NCBI GenBank assembly: GCA_013792135.1
Contig: VMSP01000128.1
Span: 1 to 35,539 of the forward strand
Length of the DNA: 35,539 nt
Direction: 5' to 3'
Source of the DNA: Desulfocapsa sp.
GTDB taxonomy: Bacteria > Desulfobacterota > Desulfobulbia > Desulfobulbales > Desulfocapsaceae
The translations under genes and the position numbers were made by a program. Under the pieces are notes generated by a model. That model ran no database searches and had not been told where the DNA came from. It was given only the letters and a program-made list of their open reading frames with translations. This document shows positions 8,943-17,962 of this stretch, piece after piece (positions within the stretch are counted from its first letter, which is position 1; every line of letters starts with the position of its first letter).

Positions 8943-11033
8943 ATGACAACCACTTCAAGTCTCGATTCAGCACAATTGGATCAACTGGCGATCAACACGG
9001 TTCGTTTCCTGTCCGTGGACGCCATTGAAAAGGCCAATAGCGGCCATCCCGGCCTGCCCCTTGGTGCTGCGTCGATGGCCTATGTCTTGTGGACTCGGTT
9101 TCTCCGGCATAATCCTGCCAATCCGCATTGGGTCAATCGGGACCGGTTTGTCCTCTCGGCCGGACACGGTTCGTCGCTGCTTTACAGTTTGCTGCATTTG
9201 ACGGGTTATGATTTGCCGCTGGAACAAATCAAACAATTTCGCCAGTGGGGCAGCAAATGTCCTGGTCATCCGGAACATGGACAGACACCGGGGGTGGAGA
9301 CGACGACCGGTCCCCTTGGTCAGGGATTCGGCAATGGCGTCGGCATGGCGATTGCCGAAGAGTATCTTGCGGCGCACTACAACCAGCCTGAACACCGGAT
9401 TGTTGATCATTACACGTATGTGCTGGCCGGTGACGGTGATTTGATGGAAGGAGTAACGTCCGAGGCCGCATCGCTTGCCGGTCATTTAAAGCTCGGCAAA
9501 CTGATTTGCCTGTACGATGACAACCAGATCACGCTTGCCGCCTCGACCGATATGACCTTTACGGAGGACCGGGCCGGCCGTTTCGAGGCGTATGGCTGGC
9601 ACACGCAGACGGTTGAGGATGGCAATGATCTGGAAGCCATTGACCGCGCCCTGCAGGCAGCGCAAGCCGAACGGGAGCGGCCGTCGCTTATTCTTGTGCG
9701 TACCCATATCGGCTATGGCTCGCCGCACAAGCAGGACACTGCTGCCGCACACGGCTCCCCGCTCGGCGAGGAAGAAGTGAAATTGACGAAAGAGGCGTTG
9801 GGCTGGCCGGTTGCTCCGCTGTTCTCCATTCCCGACAGTGCGCTTGCCCATTTCCGTCTCGCCCTTGAACATGGCAAACAGGCTGAAGAGGAATGGGATG
9901 TTCGATTCTCGGAGTACGCGACAGCTTTCCCGGAACTGGCCAGAGAATTTCAGCAGGGTATGGCCGGTGAATTGCCTCAAGGATGGGATGCAGACATCCC
10001 GGTCTTTCCAGCCGATTCGAAAGGGTTGGCAACCCGCGTGGCGTCTGGAAAAATATTGAACGCGATCGCCGGGAAACTTCCCTCGCTGATCGGTGGTTCC
10101 GCAGATTTAGATCCGTCCACTCACACCGCGCTTAAAATGATGGGCGATTTCCAAAACCCAGGCGATGCGGCCGGCGACCAGCAGGGATCGTCAGGCGGCG
10201 GCTGGAGTTATGGTGGCCGCAACCTGCATTTTGGGGTCCGTGAGCATGCGATGGGCTCCATTGCCAATGGGTTGGCCGTGCATGGCGGCATCATTCCGTT
10301 TACGGCGACGTTCCTTGTCTTTTCGGACTATATGCGGCCGGCGATTCGACTGGCGGCCCTTATGGAGCAGGGGGTGATTTTCGTTTTCACCCACGACAGT
10401 ATCGCTGTGGGCGAAGATGGCCCGACGCATCAGCCCGTCGAGCAATTGGTCTCACTGCGGGCGATCCCCAACCTGCTCGTCCTCCGTCCGTGCGATGCAA
10501 ACGAGACGGCCGTAGCCTGGCGCATTGCTATTGAGAGCAGGGATCAGCCGGTGGTACTCATTCTGACCCGGCAGGCTGTGCCCACCCTTGACCGCAGCCA
10601 ATTTACCGCGGCAGATGGTTTGCGGCGCGGGGCCTATGTGTTGGCCGATGCTCCTAGTGGCAATCCGGACATCATCCTGATCGCCTCTGGTTCGGAAGTC
10701 AGTCTGGTCGTTGCCGCTGCTCAGGTACTGACCGAGCGAGGGATTCATGCTCGGATCGTATCCATGCCGAGTTGGGAATTGTTTGATGCCCAACCGCAAA
10801 GTTATCGTGACTCGGTTCTTCCTCCCTCATTACGAGCACGACTTGCGGTTGAAGCGGGCGTGACGCAGGGTTGGTGCAAGTATGTGGGCAGCGAGGGTGA
10901 GGTGATTGGAGTGGATCATTTTGGCGCATCGGCACCTGACAAGGTCTTGATGCATGAATATGGTTTCACAGAGGAGAATATTTGTAAACGTGCCTTGGAA
11001 TCAGTTAACTTGCAACTGGAGTCGAGAAAATAG
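8943..11033 (+). CDS. tkt: Transketolase
   Basis: 696 residues, full length. Thiamine-diphosphate enzyme of the non-oxidative pentose phosphate pathway that moves two-carbon units between sugar phosphates. Landmarks: [12 protein letters not shown] (H35), [18 protein letters not shown], the cofactor motif [47 protein letters not shown] and [15 protein letters not shown]. The ATG at 8943 with AAGGAGA upstream gives the family N-terminus; the in-frame extension back to 8877 is phosphoketolase fossil. In this cluster it would exchange carbon among xylulose 5-phosphate, ribose 5-phosphate, fructose 6-phosphate and erythrose 4-phosphate, the substrates and products of phosphoketolase. Confidence 0.97.
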   Translation: MTTTSSLDSAQLDQLAINTVRFLSVDAIEKANSGHPGLPLGAASMAYVLWTRFLRHNPANPHWVNRDRFVLSAGHGSSLLYSLLHLTGYDLPLEQIKQFRQWGSKCPGHPEHGQTPGVETTTGPLGQGFGNGVGMAIAEEYLAAHYNQPEHRIVDHYTYVLAGDGDLMEGVTSEAASLAGHLKLGKLICLYDDNQITLAASTDMTFTEDRAGRFEAYGWHTQTVEDGNDLEAIDRALQAAQAERERPSLILVRTHIGYGSPHKQDTAAAHGSPLGEEEVKLTKEALGWPVAPLFSIPDSALAHFRLALEHGKQAEEEWDVRFSEYATAFPELAREFQQGMAGELPQGWDADIPVFPADSKGLATRVASGKILNAIAGKLPSLIGGSADLDPSTHTALKMMGDFQNPGDAAGDQQGSSGGGWSYGGRNLHFGVREHAMGSIANGLAVHGGIIPFTATFLVFSDYMRPAIRLAALMEQGVIFVFTHDSIAVGEDGPTHQPVEQLVSLRAIPNLLVLRPCDANETAVAWRIAIESRDQPVVLILTRQAVPTLDRSQFTAADGLRRGAYVLADAPSGNPDIILIASGSEVSLVVAAAQVLTERGIHARIVSMPSWELFDAQPQSYRDSVLPPSLRARLAVEAGVTQGWCKYVGSEGEVIGVDHFGASAPDKVLMHEYGFTEENICKRALESVNLQLESRK

Positions 11034-11099
11034 ACGCGGAATTGCAACGGATATGCGGTCATTGCCGTCTTAACTTGCATCGAATCAAAGGAGCTCAAC

Positions 11100-11462
11100 A
11101 TGCCCAATCAACTCAATGAAGAAAACGGTGGCAAGGTGCTCACCCTGCACGACAACGGCAAGCTGGTCAAGGCGGATTACGAATATTTTGTGCCTGAGTT
11201 CGAGCGACTCATCAGGCAGCATGGAAAGATACGCTTGCTGTTCGATATGATTGGCTTCCACGGTTGGGAGGCCAGCGCGGCTTGGGAGGACTTCAAATTC
11301 GGTATCGCACATTTTGCTGATATCGAGCGAATCGCGATGGTCGGGGAAAAAAGCTGGCAGCACGGCATGGCAATATTCTGCAAGCCTTTCACGAAAGCTA
11401 CGGTCCGATACTTCGAGCAGGCCGATGCCACTGAGGCGCGGAAGTGGTTGGGCGACGCATAG
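11100..11462 (+). CDS. SpoIIAA-like (STAS/CRAL-TRIO-type) protein
   Basis: 120 residues, with AAGGAG before the ATG and 66 bases after transketolase. The pattern fits the SpoIIAA-like family (PF11964): an N-terminal beta strand with VLTLHDNGKLVKADYE, then RLLFDMIGFHGWEASAAWED, then FADIERIAMVGEKSWQHGM and a C-terminal KPFTKATVRYFEQADATEAR with RKWL. Members are small cytoplasmic alpha/beta proteins of largely unknown role, sometimes linked with membrane or stress responses. It lies between tkt and gnd on the same strand, so it is probably co-transcribed. No catalytic function can be assigned. Confidence 0.8.
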   Translation: MPNQLNEENGGKVLTLHDNGKLVKADYEYFVPEFERLIRQHGKIRLLFDMIGFHGWEASAAWEDFKFGIAHFADIERIAMVGEKSWQHGMAIFCKPFTKATVRYFEQADATEARKWLGDA

Positions 11463-11627
11463 CGACTTCGGTTTTAAAAGATGGCGGTGCAGGGCACTCA
11501 TGTCCAGCGATTGCTCTGGGCTGGCACTAGTACCAAAAATCCTGATTACAGTGACTGCAGTGACGTGAAATCCTCTGGAAATACGTCACATTCTGTGGCA
11601 ACGAAAAGAGCATGGAGAAAACCAACG

Positions 11628-13046
11628 ATGAAAAATCAAAAAGCTGACTATGAAGTCGGCATGGTCGGCCTGGGAGTAATGGGGCGGAACCTGGTATTGA
11701 ACATGGCCAGTCACGGTTTCTCAGTGGCAGGTTATAACCGGCACCCGGACAAGGTTGAAGCCTTACGTCAGGAAGCAAAGGGCCTGAATGTCTGCGGCGC
11801 CGACAGCATTGAAGAACTTGTCGGACTGCTTCGTAAGCCCCGTGCCGTGATGCTGCTGGTGACTGCCGGTCCGTCGGTGGATTCGGTCATCGACGATTTA
11901 TTGCCGCATCTGGAGAAGGGCGATCTCATCATCGATGCCGGCAACTCCTACTTTAAGGATACCAATCGGCGTGCTGAAAAACTGGCCAAAACAGGCATCA
12001 ACTTTCTCGGCGTCGGGGTCTCGGGTGGTGAGGAAGGTGCGCGTCTCGGACCGAGCATCATGCCAGGTGGGCCGCAAGAAGCCTACGAGCGCGTCCGTCC
12101 CGTGTTCGAGGCCGTGGCTGCCCATGTGAACGGGGAGCCGTGTGTGGAATGGCTCGGTCACGGATCGGCCGGCCATTTCGTCAAGATGGTTCACAACGGT
12201 ATCGAGTATGCGGTGATGCAGCTCATCGCTGAGACCTACGATCTGATGAAGCGGGGGCTCGGTCTTACGAACGATGAAGTGCACGACGCTTTCAGCGACT
12301 GGAACAGCGGGGAATTGAACAGCTACCTACTGGAGATCACCAGCCATATTTTCGCAAAGCAGGACGAGAAGACCGGTAAGCGACTGATCGATGAAATCCT
12401 TGGTGTTGCCAGGCAGAAAGGCACCGGTATGTGGACCTCGGAAAGCGCCATGCAATTGCAGGTACCGACCCCGACCATCGACCTGGCAGTGGCAATGCGG
12501 GATATGTCGGTGTTAACCAGCGAACGTGAGGAAGCCAGCCGCCTTCTACTGAGACCCATCCGCCATTTTACCGGGGACCGTAAGGACTTGCTCGTGGAAC
12601 TGCGCGGTGCCCTCTATTCGGCAATAATCATCACTTACGCTCAGGGCATGGCCTTGCTGGCGGCGGCATCGGTCAAATATGAGTATCATCTGGATCTCGA
12701 GATTGTGGCGCGCATCTGGCGGGGCGGCTGCATCATTCGCGCTTCCTTGCTCGAAGACATTCGTGCCGCGTTTCTTTTGAAGCACGACCTGACCAATTTG
12801 CTGCTCGATCCAAACCTGTCGCAGAAAGTCATGGCTCAACAGGAGAATCTGCGCAAGGTCGTCGGGCAAGCGTGTGCGAGCGGCATTCCCGCGCCGGGCC
12901 TGATGGTGTCGCTGGCCTATCTCGACGGTTTCCGCAGCGCCTGGTCGCCGGCCAATCTGATCCAGGCTCAGCGCGATTATTTCGGCGCGCACACCTATGA
13001 GCGGATCGACGTCAAAGGCACATTTCATACCGAATGGGAGGACTAA
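11628..13046 (+). CDS. gnd: 6-phosphogluconate dehydrogenase, decarboxylating
   Basis: 472 residues, family length. Oxidises and decarboxylates 6-phosphogluconate to ribulose 5-phosphate. Landmarks: nucleotide-binding GLGVMGRNL; YNRHPDK (N37, R38), whose Asn-Arg pair favours NADP+; IIDAGNSYFKDTNRR; GVGVSGGEEGARLGPSIMPG; HGSAGHFVKMVHNGIEY with catalytic K186; KGTGMWTSESAMQL. The ATG at 11628 is preceded by GGAG and matches the usual N-terminus; the open frame back to 11481 is unsupported. The C-terminal FHTEW matches the family tail. It would deliver pentose phosphate to transketolase and phosphoketolase; no glucose-6-phosphate dehydrogenase or lactonase gene is visible in the window. Confidence 0.96.
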   Translation: MKNQKADYEVGMVGLGVMGRNLVLNMASHGFSVAGYNRHPDKVEALRQEAKGLNVCGADSIEELVGLLRKPRAVMLLVTAGPSVDSVIDDLLPHLEKGDLIIDAGNSYFKDTNRRAEKLAKTGINFLGVGVSGGEEGARLGPSIMPGGPQEAYERVRPVFEAVAAHVNGEPCVEWLGHGSAGHFVKMVHNGIEYAVMQLIAETYDLMKRGLGLTNDEVHDAFSDWNSGELNSYLLEITSHIFAKQDEKTGKRLIDEILGVARQKGTGMWTSESAMQLQVPTPTIDLAVAMRDMSVLTSEREEASRLLLRPIRHFTGDRKDLLVELRGALYSAIIITYAQGMALLAAASVKYEYHLDLEIVARIWRGGCIIRASLLEDIRAAFLLKHDLTNLLLDPNLSQKVMAQQENLRKVVGQACASGIPAPGLMVSLAYLDGFRSAWSPANLIQAQRDYFGAHTYERIDVKGTFHTEWED

Positions 13047-13051
13047 GAACA

Positions 13052-13093
13052 GATGAATAAACGACCGACTCGAATCGATCGTTTATATTCATC
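13052..13093 (+). terminator. Stem-loop after gnd
   Basis: GATGAATAAACGA is matched by TCGTTTATATTCATC, allowing a two-base bulge; the loop is about 14 bases and the structure starts five bases after the gnd stop. It lies where the plus-strand island meets a convergent operon. It is followed only by CTTTGG, so it is a weak candidate for intrinsic termination, though it may act in both directions. Confidence 0.45.
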
Positions 13094-13131
13094 TTTGGTG
13101 GGACGGGGAATTATAGTAAGGAGAGAACTTC

Positions 13132-13200
13132 ATGATCATGGGTTTGTGGTCATTTCCTGATAGCAAAGATCTAAATTATCTATTCTCCTTGAATAGGTAA
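13132..13200 (+). pseudogene. Possible 5' remnant of a truncated gene after gnd
   Basis: A very good ribosome-binding site (AAGGAGAG) precedes ATG at 13132. The frame gives 22 residues, MIMGLWSFPDSKDL and onward, ending at 13198-13200 inside the 3' end of the opposing histidine kinase gene. I read it as the start of the next island gene, cut off where the island meets the kinase operon; a genuine small ORF is the alternative. No family can be recognised from so little. Confidence 0.25.
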
Positions 13201-14247
13201 TTGTATCGTAAAGACGGTTCCCTTGCCTGTCTCCGAAGTAAGACTGAGACTACCACCATGTTTATTTTCAATGACATCATGGGAGATAGCCAGGCCTTGG
13301 CCTGTACCTTTTCCGACGCTTTTCGTGGTAAAAAAAGGATCAAAAACTCTGGCCTGGATGTTTTCAGGAATGCCGATTCCCGTGTCCTCTATACAGATCT
13401 CAACATGATCAGGGTAATGACGGGTGGATATGGTAATTATCCCTTTTTCGGTATTGTTAATGTTCTTGGTGATAATGGCATGGGAGGCATTAACCAGAAT
13501 ATTGAGAAAAACCTGGCCTATTTCATCAGCAAGGCAAAAAGCTTTTGGCAGATTCGCGTCAAAATGGGTCACAACTTCAGCACAATACTTCCATTCATTG
13601 CTGGCCACGGTAATTGTGGTTGCAAGAATTTTGTTCAGATCGCAAAAAACCTTTTCTTTGCTGCCGGGATGGGAAAATTCCTTCATTGCCTGAACAATGG
13701 TTGTAACCCGTTTGAGTCCTTCCTTGGTTTGCTGAATTGCCGTAGGAATCTCGATTTCCAAATAATTCCAATCAAGTTCCTCCAACAGTTTTTCAGCCTT
13801 CCTGCTTGTCTCTGCAATTGCAGATCCTTGGGTAATCGTCTGCAGTAGCTCCTGCAAGGTATTAACCAGACGCTTGACATCGATAAAAGCTTCTTCGAAA
13901 AAGGTGATGTTTGAGGTGATGAACTGGGTCGGGGTGTTGATCTCGTGAGCAATACCGGCGGCAAGCTGGCCCACGGATTCAAGTTTTTGGGCCTGAAGCA
14001 ACCGTGTCTGGGTGAGTTGCAGTTCCTGCAAGGCCTTCTTCAACTCTTCTCCCTGCCGCTGCAGGATTTCTGTCTTCTGCTGAACAATTCGTTCCAGATT
14101 GAGATTCTGGGAGAGCAGTTCCCTTGAAGGCGGCCCTTCCGAAGTGCATTCTTCGGCAGCGTTCATGAGCACTTCTATGGTCTTTTGCTGAGCCTTCAGC
14201 TGGGATTGCAGCTTTGCAATGGTCACGCTATCATCTTGTTTGCTCAT
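13180..14247 (-). CDS. Sensor histidine kinase (soluble, coiled-coil N-terminus)
   Basis: 355 residues with no membrane segment. An N-terminal charged, heptad-like region (about 1-90, including LERIVQQKTEILQRQGEEL) leads into the dimerisation/phosphoacceptor helix AAGIAHEINTPTQF (H101). The ATP-binding domain has N box FLNILVNASHAI, G1 IEDTGIGIP, F box FDPFFTTK and G2 GTGQGLAIS. The HEINTP type matches kinases of the HisKA/HATPase_c class. It has no receiver or PAS domain, so it presumably takes its input from the FIST protein encoded three bases upstream, with which it forms a tight two-gene operon. No response regulator gene is visible here. Confidence 0.92.
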   Translation of the reverse strand: MSKQDDSVTIAKLQSQLKAQQKTIEVLMNAAEECTSEGPPSRELLSQNLNLERIVQQKTEILQRQGEELKKALQELQLTQTRLLQAQKLESVGQLAAGIAHEINTPTQFITSNITFFEEAFIDVKRLVNTLQELLQTITQGSAIAETSRKAEKLLEELDWNYLEIEIPTAIQQTKEGLKRVTTIVQAMKEFSHPGSKEKVFCDLNKILATTITVASNEWKYCAEVVTHFDANLPKAFCLADEIGQVFLNILVNASHAIITKNINNTEKGIITISTRHYPDHVEICIEDTGIGIPENIQARVFDPFFTTKSVGKGTGQGLAISHDVIENKHGGSLSLTSETGKGTVFTIQLPIQGE

Positions 14248-14250
14248 GAA

Positions 14251-15405
14251 TTAACCTGCAATTGCGATTCCTGTGAACGTCTGGTTGACATGTACGGAAT
14301 TAAACTGCTCGCCATAGGTGCTGAAACCTACAACTTTGTTCTTAGCCAACAGCTGGCCAATACTGTCGTCTATACCGTGCGCCTCCATCTCAAGTCGTCT
14401 AAGGATGCAGTCGCATCCTATAATAACTACCGGATCTCCAATGTCATTCTTCATCTTCAGCAGATCATTATTAAGGGACTCAAGCGCAGAATTTCCCTGG
14501 CCTATGGTGAGCACAAGTCCGGTATCGATGGCGCAAAAAAACTTCAGACTGCCATCCGGCTCAACATTGGAAATTGACCGTACATAGTAATCGTTACCGA
14601 TACGGAGCATCAGAGGGTGTTGGGAAAACACGGCAGAATTGAGTTTATCTATGGTTGTTCCGATCAACTGGGCGTAGACTTCTGCTGCGGGTCCTCCATT
14701 GATCTCCTTGACCAGACGATTCCCGGGGTCAGCCTCCGTCACAACGAGCCTGGTAGATGAAGGCAGGAAGTGCTGATGTTTAAAGACATGGAATGGCAGG
14801 GTGGTTAAAAACAGGGTGAATACTGCAGCATCGTGCAATAATTCACCATCGTAATAGACGAAAGTTTGTTTGAATTTCAGACTGTCACCAGCCGAACCGC
14901 CGGCAATCGGGACATCGCCGAGCGCCATATACAGAGCTGAAATCAGCAGCTCTTCTTTCATCGATAATCCGTCGACCAATAAAAAGCCAAACGCCGGCAA
15001 TTCGGTGAGAGAGAGCCGTTCCTGAACATCCTTGGCAATTTGGGCCACCTGCTCAGTTTGTGAGGAAAGAGGATGGATCAGATAAGGGATGGCTGAAAGC
15101 TCATCGCTGGCCAGCGAGGCACCTGACATACCACCACGTTGGAATCCTACCTCTGAAAGCTGCCCTGCGGTTGTACAGCCAATTACCGGGCCGGGAAGAT
15201 GTTCTTGCAATGCCTGGCCAAGTTGTTGAGGATCGTACTCATCAGAAAAGAAAATCAAGGAGAGCTGTGTATTCGGCTGTTTAATCTGAGCTGCCAGATC
15301 GCGGACTGCCTCGTGCACATCCTGCTTGGTGGATATACCCTGTTGTAACTTCAATCTTGGCGAGGTGCTGGTTGTTCCGTTTTGCACATTGGATTGTAAA
15401 GTCAT
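14251..15405 (-). CDS. FIST-domain sensor protein
   Basis: 384 residues, predicted cytoplasmic. The N-terminal half has the FIST_N pattern (LSLIFFSDEYDPQQL, GPVIGCTTAGQLSEVGF, FGFLLVDGLSMKEELL, IAGGSAGDSLKF); the C-terminal half has the FIST_C pattern (RLVVTEADPGNRLVKEINGG, then VVIIGCDCILRR, then VVGFSTYGEQF). FIST proteins are proposed small-ligand sensors, often of amino-acid-like compounds, fused or linked to signalling modules. Here it is the first gene of a pair with the histidine kinase, separated by three bases, so FIST probably senses and the kinase transmits. The ligand is unknown. Its ribosome site is weak. Confidence 0.9.
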   Translation of the reverse strand: MTLQSNVQNGTTSTSPRLKLQQGISTKQDVHEAVRDLAAQIKQPNTQLSLIFFSDEYDPQQLGQALQEHLPGPVIGCTTAGQLSEVGFQRGGMSGASLASDELSAIPYLIHPLSSQTEQVAQIAKDVQERLSLTELPAFGFLLVDGLSMKEELLISALYMALGDVPIAGGSAGDSLKFKQTFVYYDGELLHDAAVFTLFLTTLPFHVFKHQHFLPSSTRLVVTEADPGNRLVKEINGGPAAEVYAQLIGTTIDKLNSAVFSQHPLMLRIGNDYYVRSISNVEPDGSLKFFCAIDTGLVLTIGQGNSALESLNNDLLKMKNDIGDPVVIIGCDCILRRLEMEAHGIDDSIGQLLAKNKVVGFSTYGEQFNSVHVNQTFTGIAIAG

Positions 15406-15611
15406 CTTGTCTGCTTTTTGTACTCCATATTTTTGTCAGGAAGAGATCTTCCATGTCAGCATAGATATGAACAATGCTCTTCCGCTTGTATATTATTAAG
15501 TATTTATCATTTCTAGAGTTATGTCAAACTTTGATGGTATCTTGTCGTTTTTTTTTGTGATTATGCTCGTATGGGCATAGATTGAATAGTTTGCGGTTAG
15601 GAGAATCATCT

Positions 15612-15647
15612 TGGACGCCCGGAAAATCCATGGGGAAATGGTGTCCA
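15612..15647 (+). repeat. Inverted repeat beside intergenic repeat copy A
   Basis: TGGACGCC and GGTGTCCA pair over eight positions (one G-T) around a 20-base loop. It sits immediately before copy A of the dispersed repeat but is not present beside copies B and C, so it is a separate element. The rest of the 15406-15611 stretch holds no gene; it must contain the minus-strand FIST promoter, which I could not place. Confidence 0.4.
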
Positions 15648-15648
15648 G

Positions 15649-15780
15649 GAAAAATGATGTCAAGTCAGCTCTTGGATTTTATGGGTTGCTGGGGGTAAAT
15701 TCATTCATATCCAGATCGTTACGCTAGGAATTTCAAGGTACCTGGAGTCATGCCATGAACCTGGGATGTAGGAAAGAGGG
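15649..15780 (+). repeat. Dispersed intergenic repeat, copy A
   Basis: About 132 bases that align along their length with 19179-19305 and 26841-26970. Shared landmarks in order: GAAAA start; a CAAG...CTTG mini-hairpin; GGTTGYTGG (here GGGTTGCTGG); TTCAT...TATCCA; GTTACgCTAGGAATTTC; then a distal hairpin whose tip is CAT-NNC-ATGAACC; then GATGTAGGAAAGAGG. In this copy the distal stem has G-U type pairs. It lies about 165 bases before acetolactate decarboxylase. Function unknown: structured RNA, miniature transposable element or protein-binding repeat. Confidence 0.75.
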
Positions 15781-15800
15781 TATCTTATGCCGAGAACGTC

Positions 15801-15809
15801 TGCTATAAT
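15801..15809 (+). promoter_or_regulatory. Extended -10 promoter candidate for acetolactate decarboxylase
   Basis: TGCTATAAT is a perfect extended -10 (TGn plus TATAAT). The -35 position about 17 bases upstream reads TATCTT and is poor, as is common with extended -10 promoters. If used, transcription would start near 15816 and leave about 130 bases of leader before the gene. Repeat copy A would then be upstream of the transcript. Confidence 0.4.
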
Positions 15810-15944
15810 GAGTCTTCTACATCGGCAGATGGAAAAACTGCTATTATATTTTTATAGACTGCGCGGATAAATTCACCCAGAAATCGATCTGTTCCGATTT
15901 TTGATACTATGTTCTTCTAAAGAAACAAGAGAAGGTGAGAGTGA

Positions 15945-16673
15945 ATGAAACCCTATGGAAGAACAGAACCGCCTGAAAGCTCTATCTACTTATGTGCTCC
16001 GGTCAATGCCCTGGTTGAAGGTATCTATGAAGAAAATATCCATCTCGGTGAAATACTGAAACATGGTGATTTCGGACTCGGTACGTTTGATGACTTGGAT
16101 GGGGAAATGCTCATTCTCGATGGGCATTGTTATCAGATCAACTCTGATGGAAAGGTGATCGAAGTTGATGAAAAGGTACTGACACCGTTTGCAGCAGTAA
16201 CTTTTTATACTCCGGGAAACCATTATGAGATAGTCAAAGAAACTCCATATGTGAAGTTTTTACAGTGGCTCAACGGCCTTCTGCCATCACCGAATCTGTT
16301 TTATGCAATCCGAATTGAGGGCGAGTTCGCTCATATCAAGGTGCGATCCGTACCGAAGCAGGCTAATTATCGTCCGCTTTCCGATATCGCGCATGATCAG
16401 GTTGTCTTTGGATTTGATACTGTTAAAGGGACCCTTGCAGGTTTTTTTACCCCGGATTTCTTGTCGTCATTGAGTGTTCCCGGCATGCATTTGCATTTTC
16501 TGTCAGAAGACCATCAACACGGAGGCCATCTCCTGGAATGTGTGCCCCAAAAAGTAAGAGTTGGAATTCAGCTGATCAATAAAATGGAACTTTCGTTGCC
16601 CATGACCCGTGATTACATGAAGTGGGATTTTCACAGGGACATCAGGCAAGACTTGGACAAGGTAGAAAAATAA
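15945..16673 (+). CDS. budA: Alpha-acetolactate decarboxylase
   Basis: 242 residues, family length. Converts 2-acetolactate to acetoin, diverting pyruvate to a neutral product. Landmarks: LVEGIYEENIHLGEILKHGD, FGLGTFDDLDGEM (E54), TPFAAVTFY, IKVRSVPKQ (R134), and the zinc site GMHLHFLSED...GGH with H182, H184 and H195 as expected ligands. There is no signal peptide. A GAAGGTGAG ribosome site lies before the ATG. No acetolactate synthase or butanediol dehydrogenase gene is adjacent, so the substrate must come from elsewhere, for example branched-chain amino acid synthesis. The next gene (msrAB) follows 156 bases later on the same strand. The neighbours suggest an acid or redox stress setting, which is inference. 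Confidence 0.93.
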   Translation: MKPYGRTEPPESSIYLCAPVNALVEGIYEENIHLGEILKHGDFGLGTFDDLDGEMLILDGHCYQINSDGKVIEVDEKVLTPFAAVTFYTPGNHYEIVKETPYVKFLQWLNGLLPSPNLFYAIRIEGEFAHIKVRSVPKQANYRPLSDIAHDQVVFGFDTVKGTLAGFFTPDFLSSLSVPGMHLHFLSEDHQHGGHLLECVPQKVRVGIQLINKMELSLPMTRDYMKWDFHRDIRQDLDKVEK

Positions 16674-16829
16674 GGGTCACAACGGGACGTGCTTGCGTTA
16701 TTGCATTATAGGCGGGAGAATGACTTCATTAGCATCATTCCTTGATAATGAAAAAAAACGCTGTGCTTCCATTCAGTATTTGACATCGAGTATCAATGCG
16801 TGGAAAAAAATTAATTCGGAGTTGATACC

Positions 16830-17897
16830 ATGCCCAAAATATCTTTTAATCTGATAATTGTTTTACTGGGATTATTTTTCCTGCAAGGCTCCTTTGCCGG
16901 CAGCAGCAAGGCAGAAAATATGAGCGCCATCACCGGAAATAACCTGGAAACAGCGATCTTTGCCGGCGGTTGCTTCTGGTGTATGGAAAAGCCCTTTGAA
17001 GAATTGACAGGGGTAAAGGAAGTAATTTCCGGGTATACAGCCGGCAACACCAAAAATCCAACCTATGAGAACTACAAGGCAGGCGGTCATGTCGAGGTCG
17101 TGCAGATAACCTATGATCCGGCAGTAATCTCCTATTCCAGGCTTCTGGAGGTTTTCTGGATGCAGGTCAACCCCACCGATGCGGGTGGCCAGTTTGTCGA
17201 CCGTGGTCGTGCCTATAGCACGGCGATTTTTTATACCAGTGAAAAGCAGAAAGAAACGGCGGAGCTTTCGAAGGCAGCGCTTGAGGCCCGCGGTGTTTAT
17301 CCTGACCCTATTGTTACACCGATCCTGCCTGCCGTGACCTTCTATCCGGCCGAGGATTATCATCAGGATTATTACAAAAAGAACCCGATCCGCTATAAGT
17401 ACTATCGCAACGGTTCCGGCCGCGACAAGTATCTTGACTCCATCTGGGGTGAGGAACGGAAGCCATGGAGCAATAAAGAGTTGCGACAGAAGCTGACCGC
17501 CATCCAGTATAAGGTCACCCAGGAAGAAGGGACAGAGCCAGCCTTTAAAAATGAATACTGGGACAACAAGAAGGCCGGGATCTATGTCGACATCGTCTCT
17601 GGTGAGCCTCTGTTCAGCTCTCTGGACAAGTATAAATCCGGAACCGGCTGGCCGAGCTTTACCAAACCGCTGGTCCCTGAAAATATCGTGACCCGCGAAG
17701 ACCGTACTTTCTTCTTTTCGGTCCGGACCGAGGTGCGGAGCAGAATAGGGGACAGCCATATCGGCCATGTCTTCGACGATGGACCGCCGCCCACAGGCAA
17801 GCGATACTGTTTGAATTCTGCTGCGTTACGGTTTGTTCCAGTCGAGAATTTGGAGGCCGAAGGATACGGTCGGTTCCTGCCGCTTTTCGTGAAGTAG
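16830..17897 (+). CDS. msrAB: Exported bifunctional methionine sulfoxide reductase MsrA-MsrB
   Basis: 355 residues: signal peptide (hydrophobic 6-23, cleavage likely near FAGSSKA), MsrA domain with GGCFWCME (catalytic C48), and MsrB domain with SGTGWPSF and [11 protein letters not shown] (catalytic C327). MsrA reduces the S form and MsrB the R form of methionine sulfoxide, so the fusion repairs both epimers in envelope proteins. The MsrB part lacks the zinc-binding CxxC pairs found in many MsrBs. Electron supply in the periplasm would need a thiol-disulfide partner such as a thioredoxin-like or CcdA-type protein, none of which is seen here. A candidate terminator follows the gene. Confidence 0.95.
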   Translation: MPKISFNLIIVLLGLFFLQGSFAGSSKAENMSAITGNNLETAIFAGGCFWCMEKPFEELTGVKEVISGYTAGNTKNPTYENYKAGGHVEVVQITYDPAVISYSRLLEVFWMQVNPTDAGGQFVDRGRAYSTAIFYTSEKQKETAELSKAALEARGVYPDPIVTPILPAVTFYPAEDYHQDYYKKNPIRYKYYRNGSGRDKYLDSIWGEERKPWSNKELRQKLTAIQYKVTQEEGTEPAFKNEYWDNKKAGIYVDIVSGEPLFSSLDKYKSGTGWPSFTKPLVPENIVTREDRTFFFSVRTEVRSRIGDSHIGHVFDDGPPPTGKRYCLNSAALRFVPVENLEAEGYGRFLPLFVK

Positions 17898-17907
17898 CAG
17901 GCCTTGA

Positions 17908-17940
17908 GAAAAAGGGACCCTTTAATGGGTGACCCCTTTT
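17908..17940 (+). terminator. Intrinsic terminator after msrAB
   Basis: AAAAAGGGACCC pairs with GGGTGACCCCTTTT across a 6-base loop, allowing a small bulge, and a T-rich CTGTCTTT tract follows. It begins 10 bases after the msrAB stop and ends 22 bases before the next start, so the transporter may be partly insulated from msrAB. Confidence 0.6.
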
Positions 17941-17962
17941 CTGTCTTTGTGGCTGACCAGAT

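Noticed and set aside
11481-11627. Longer 6-phosphogluconate dehydrogenase start
   Set aside because: No ribosome site and no family similarity before ATG 11628.
15737-15780. TPP riboswitch suggested by TGAACCTG and GTAGG
   Set aside because: The CUGAGA helix core of TPP riboswitches is absent, the element is too short, and copies B and C do not preserve the motif.
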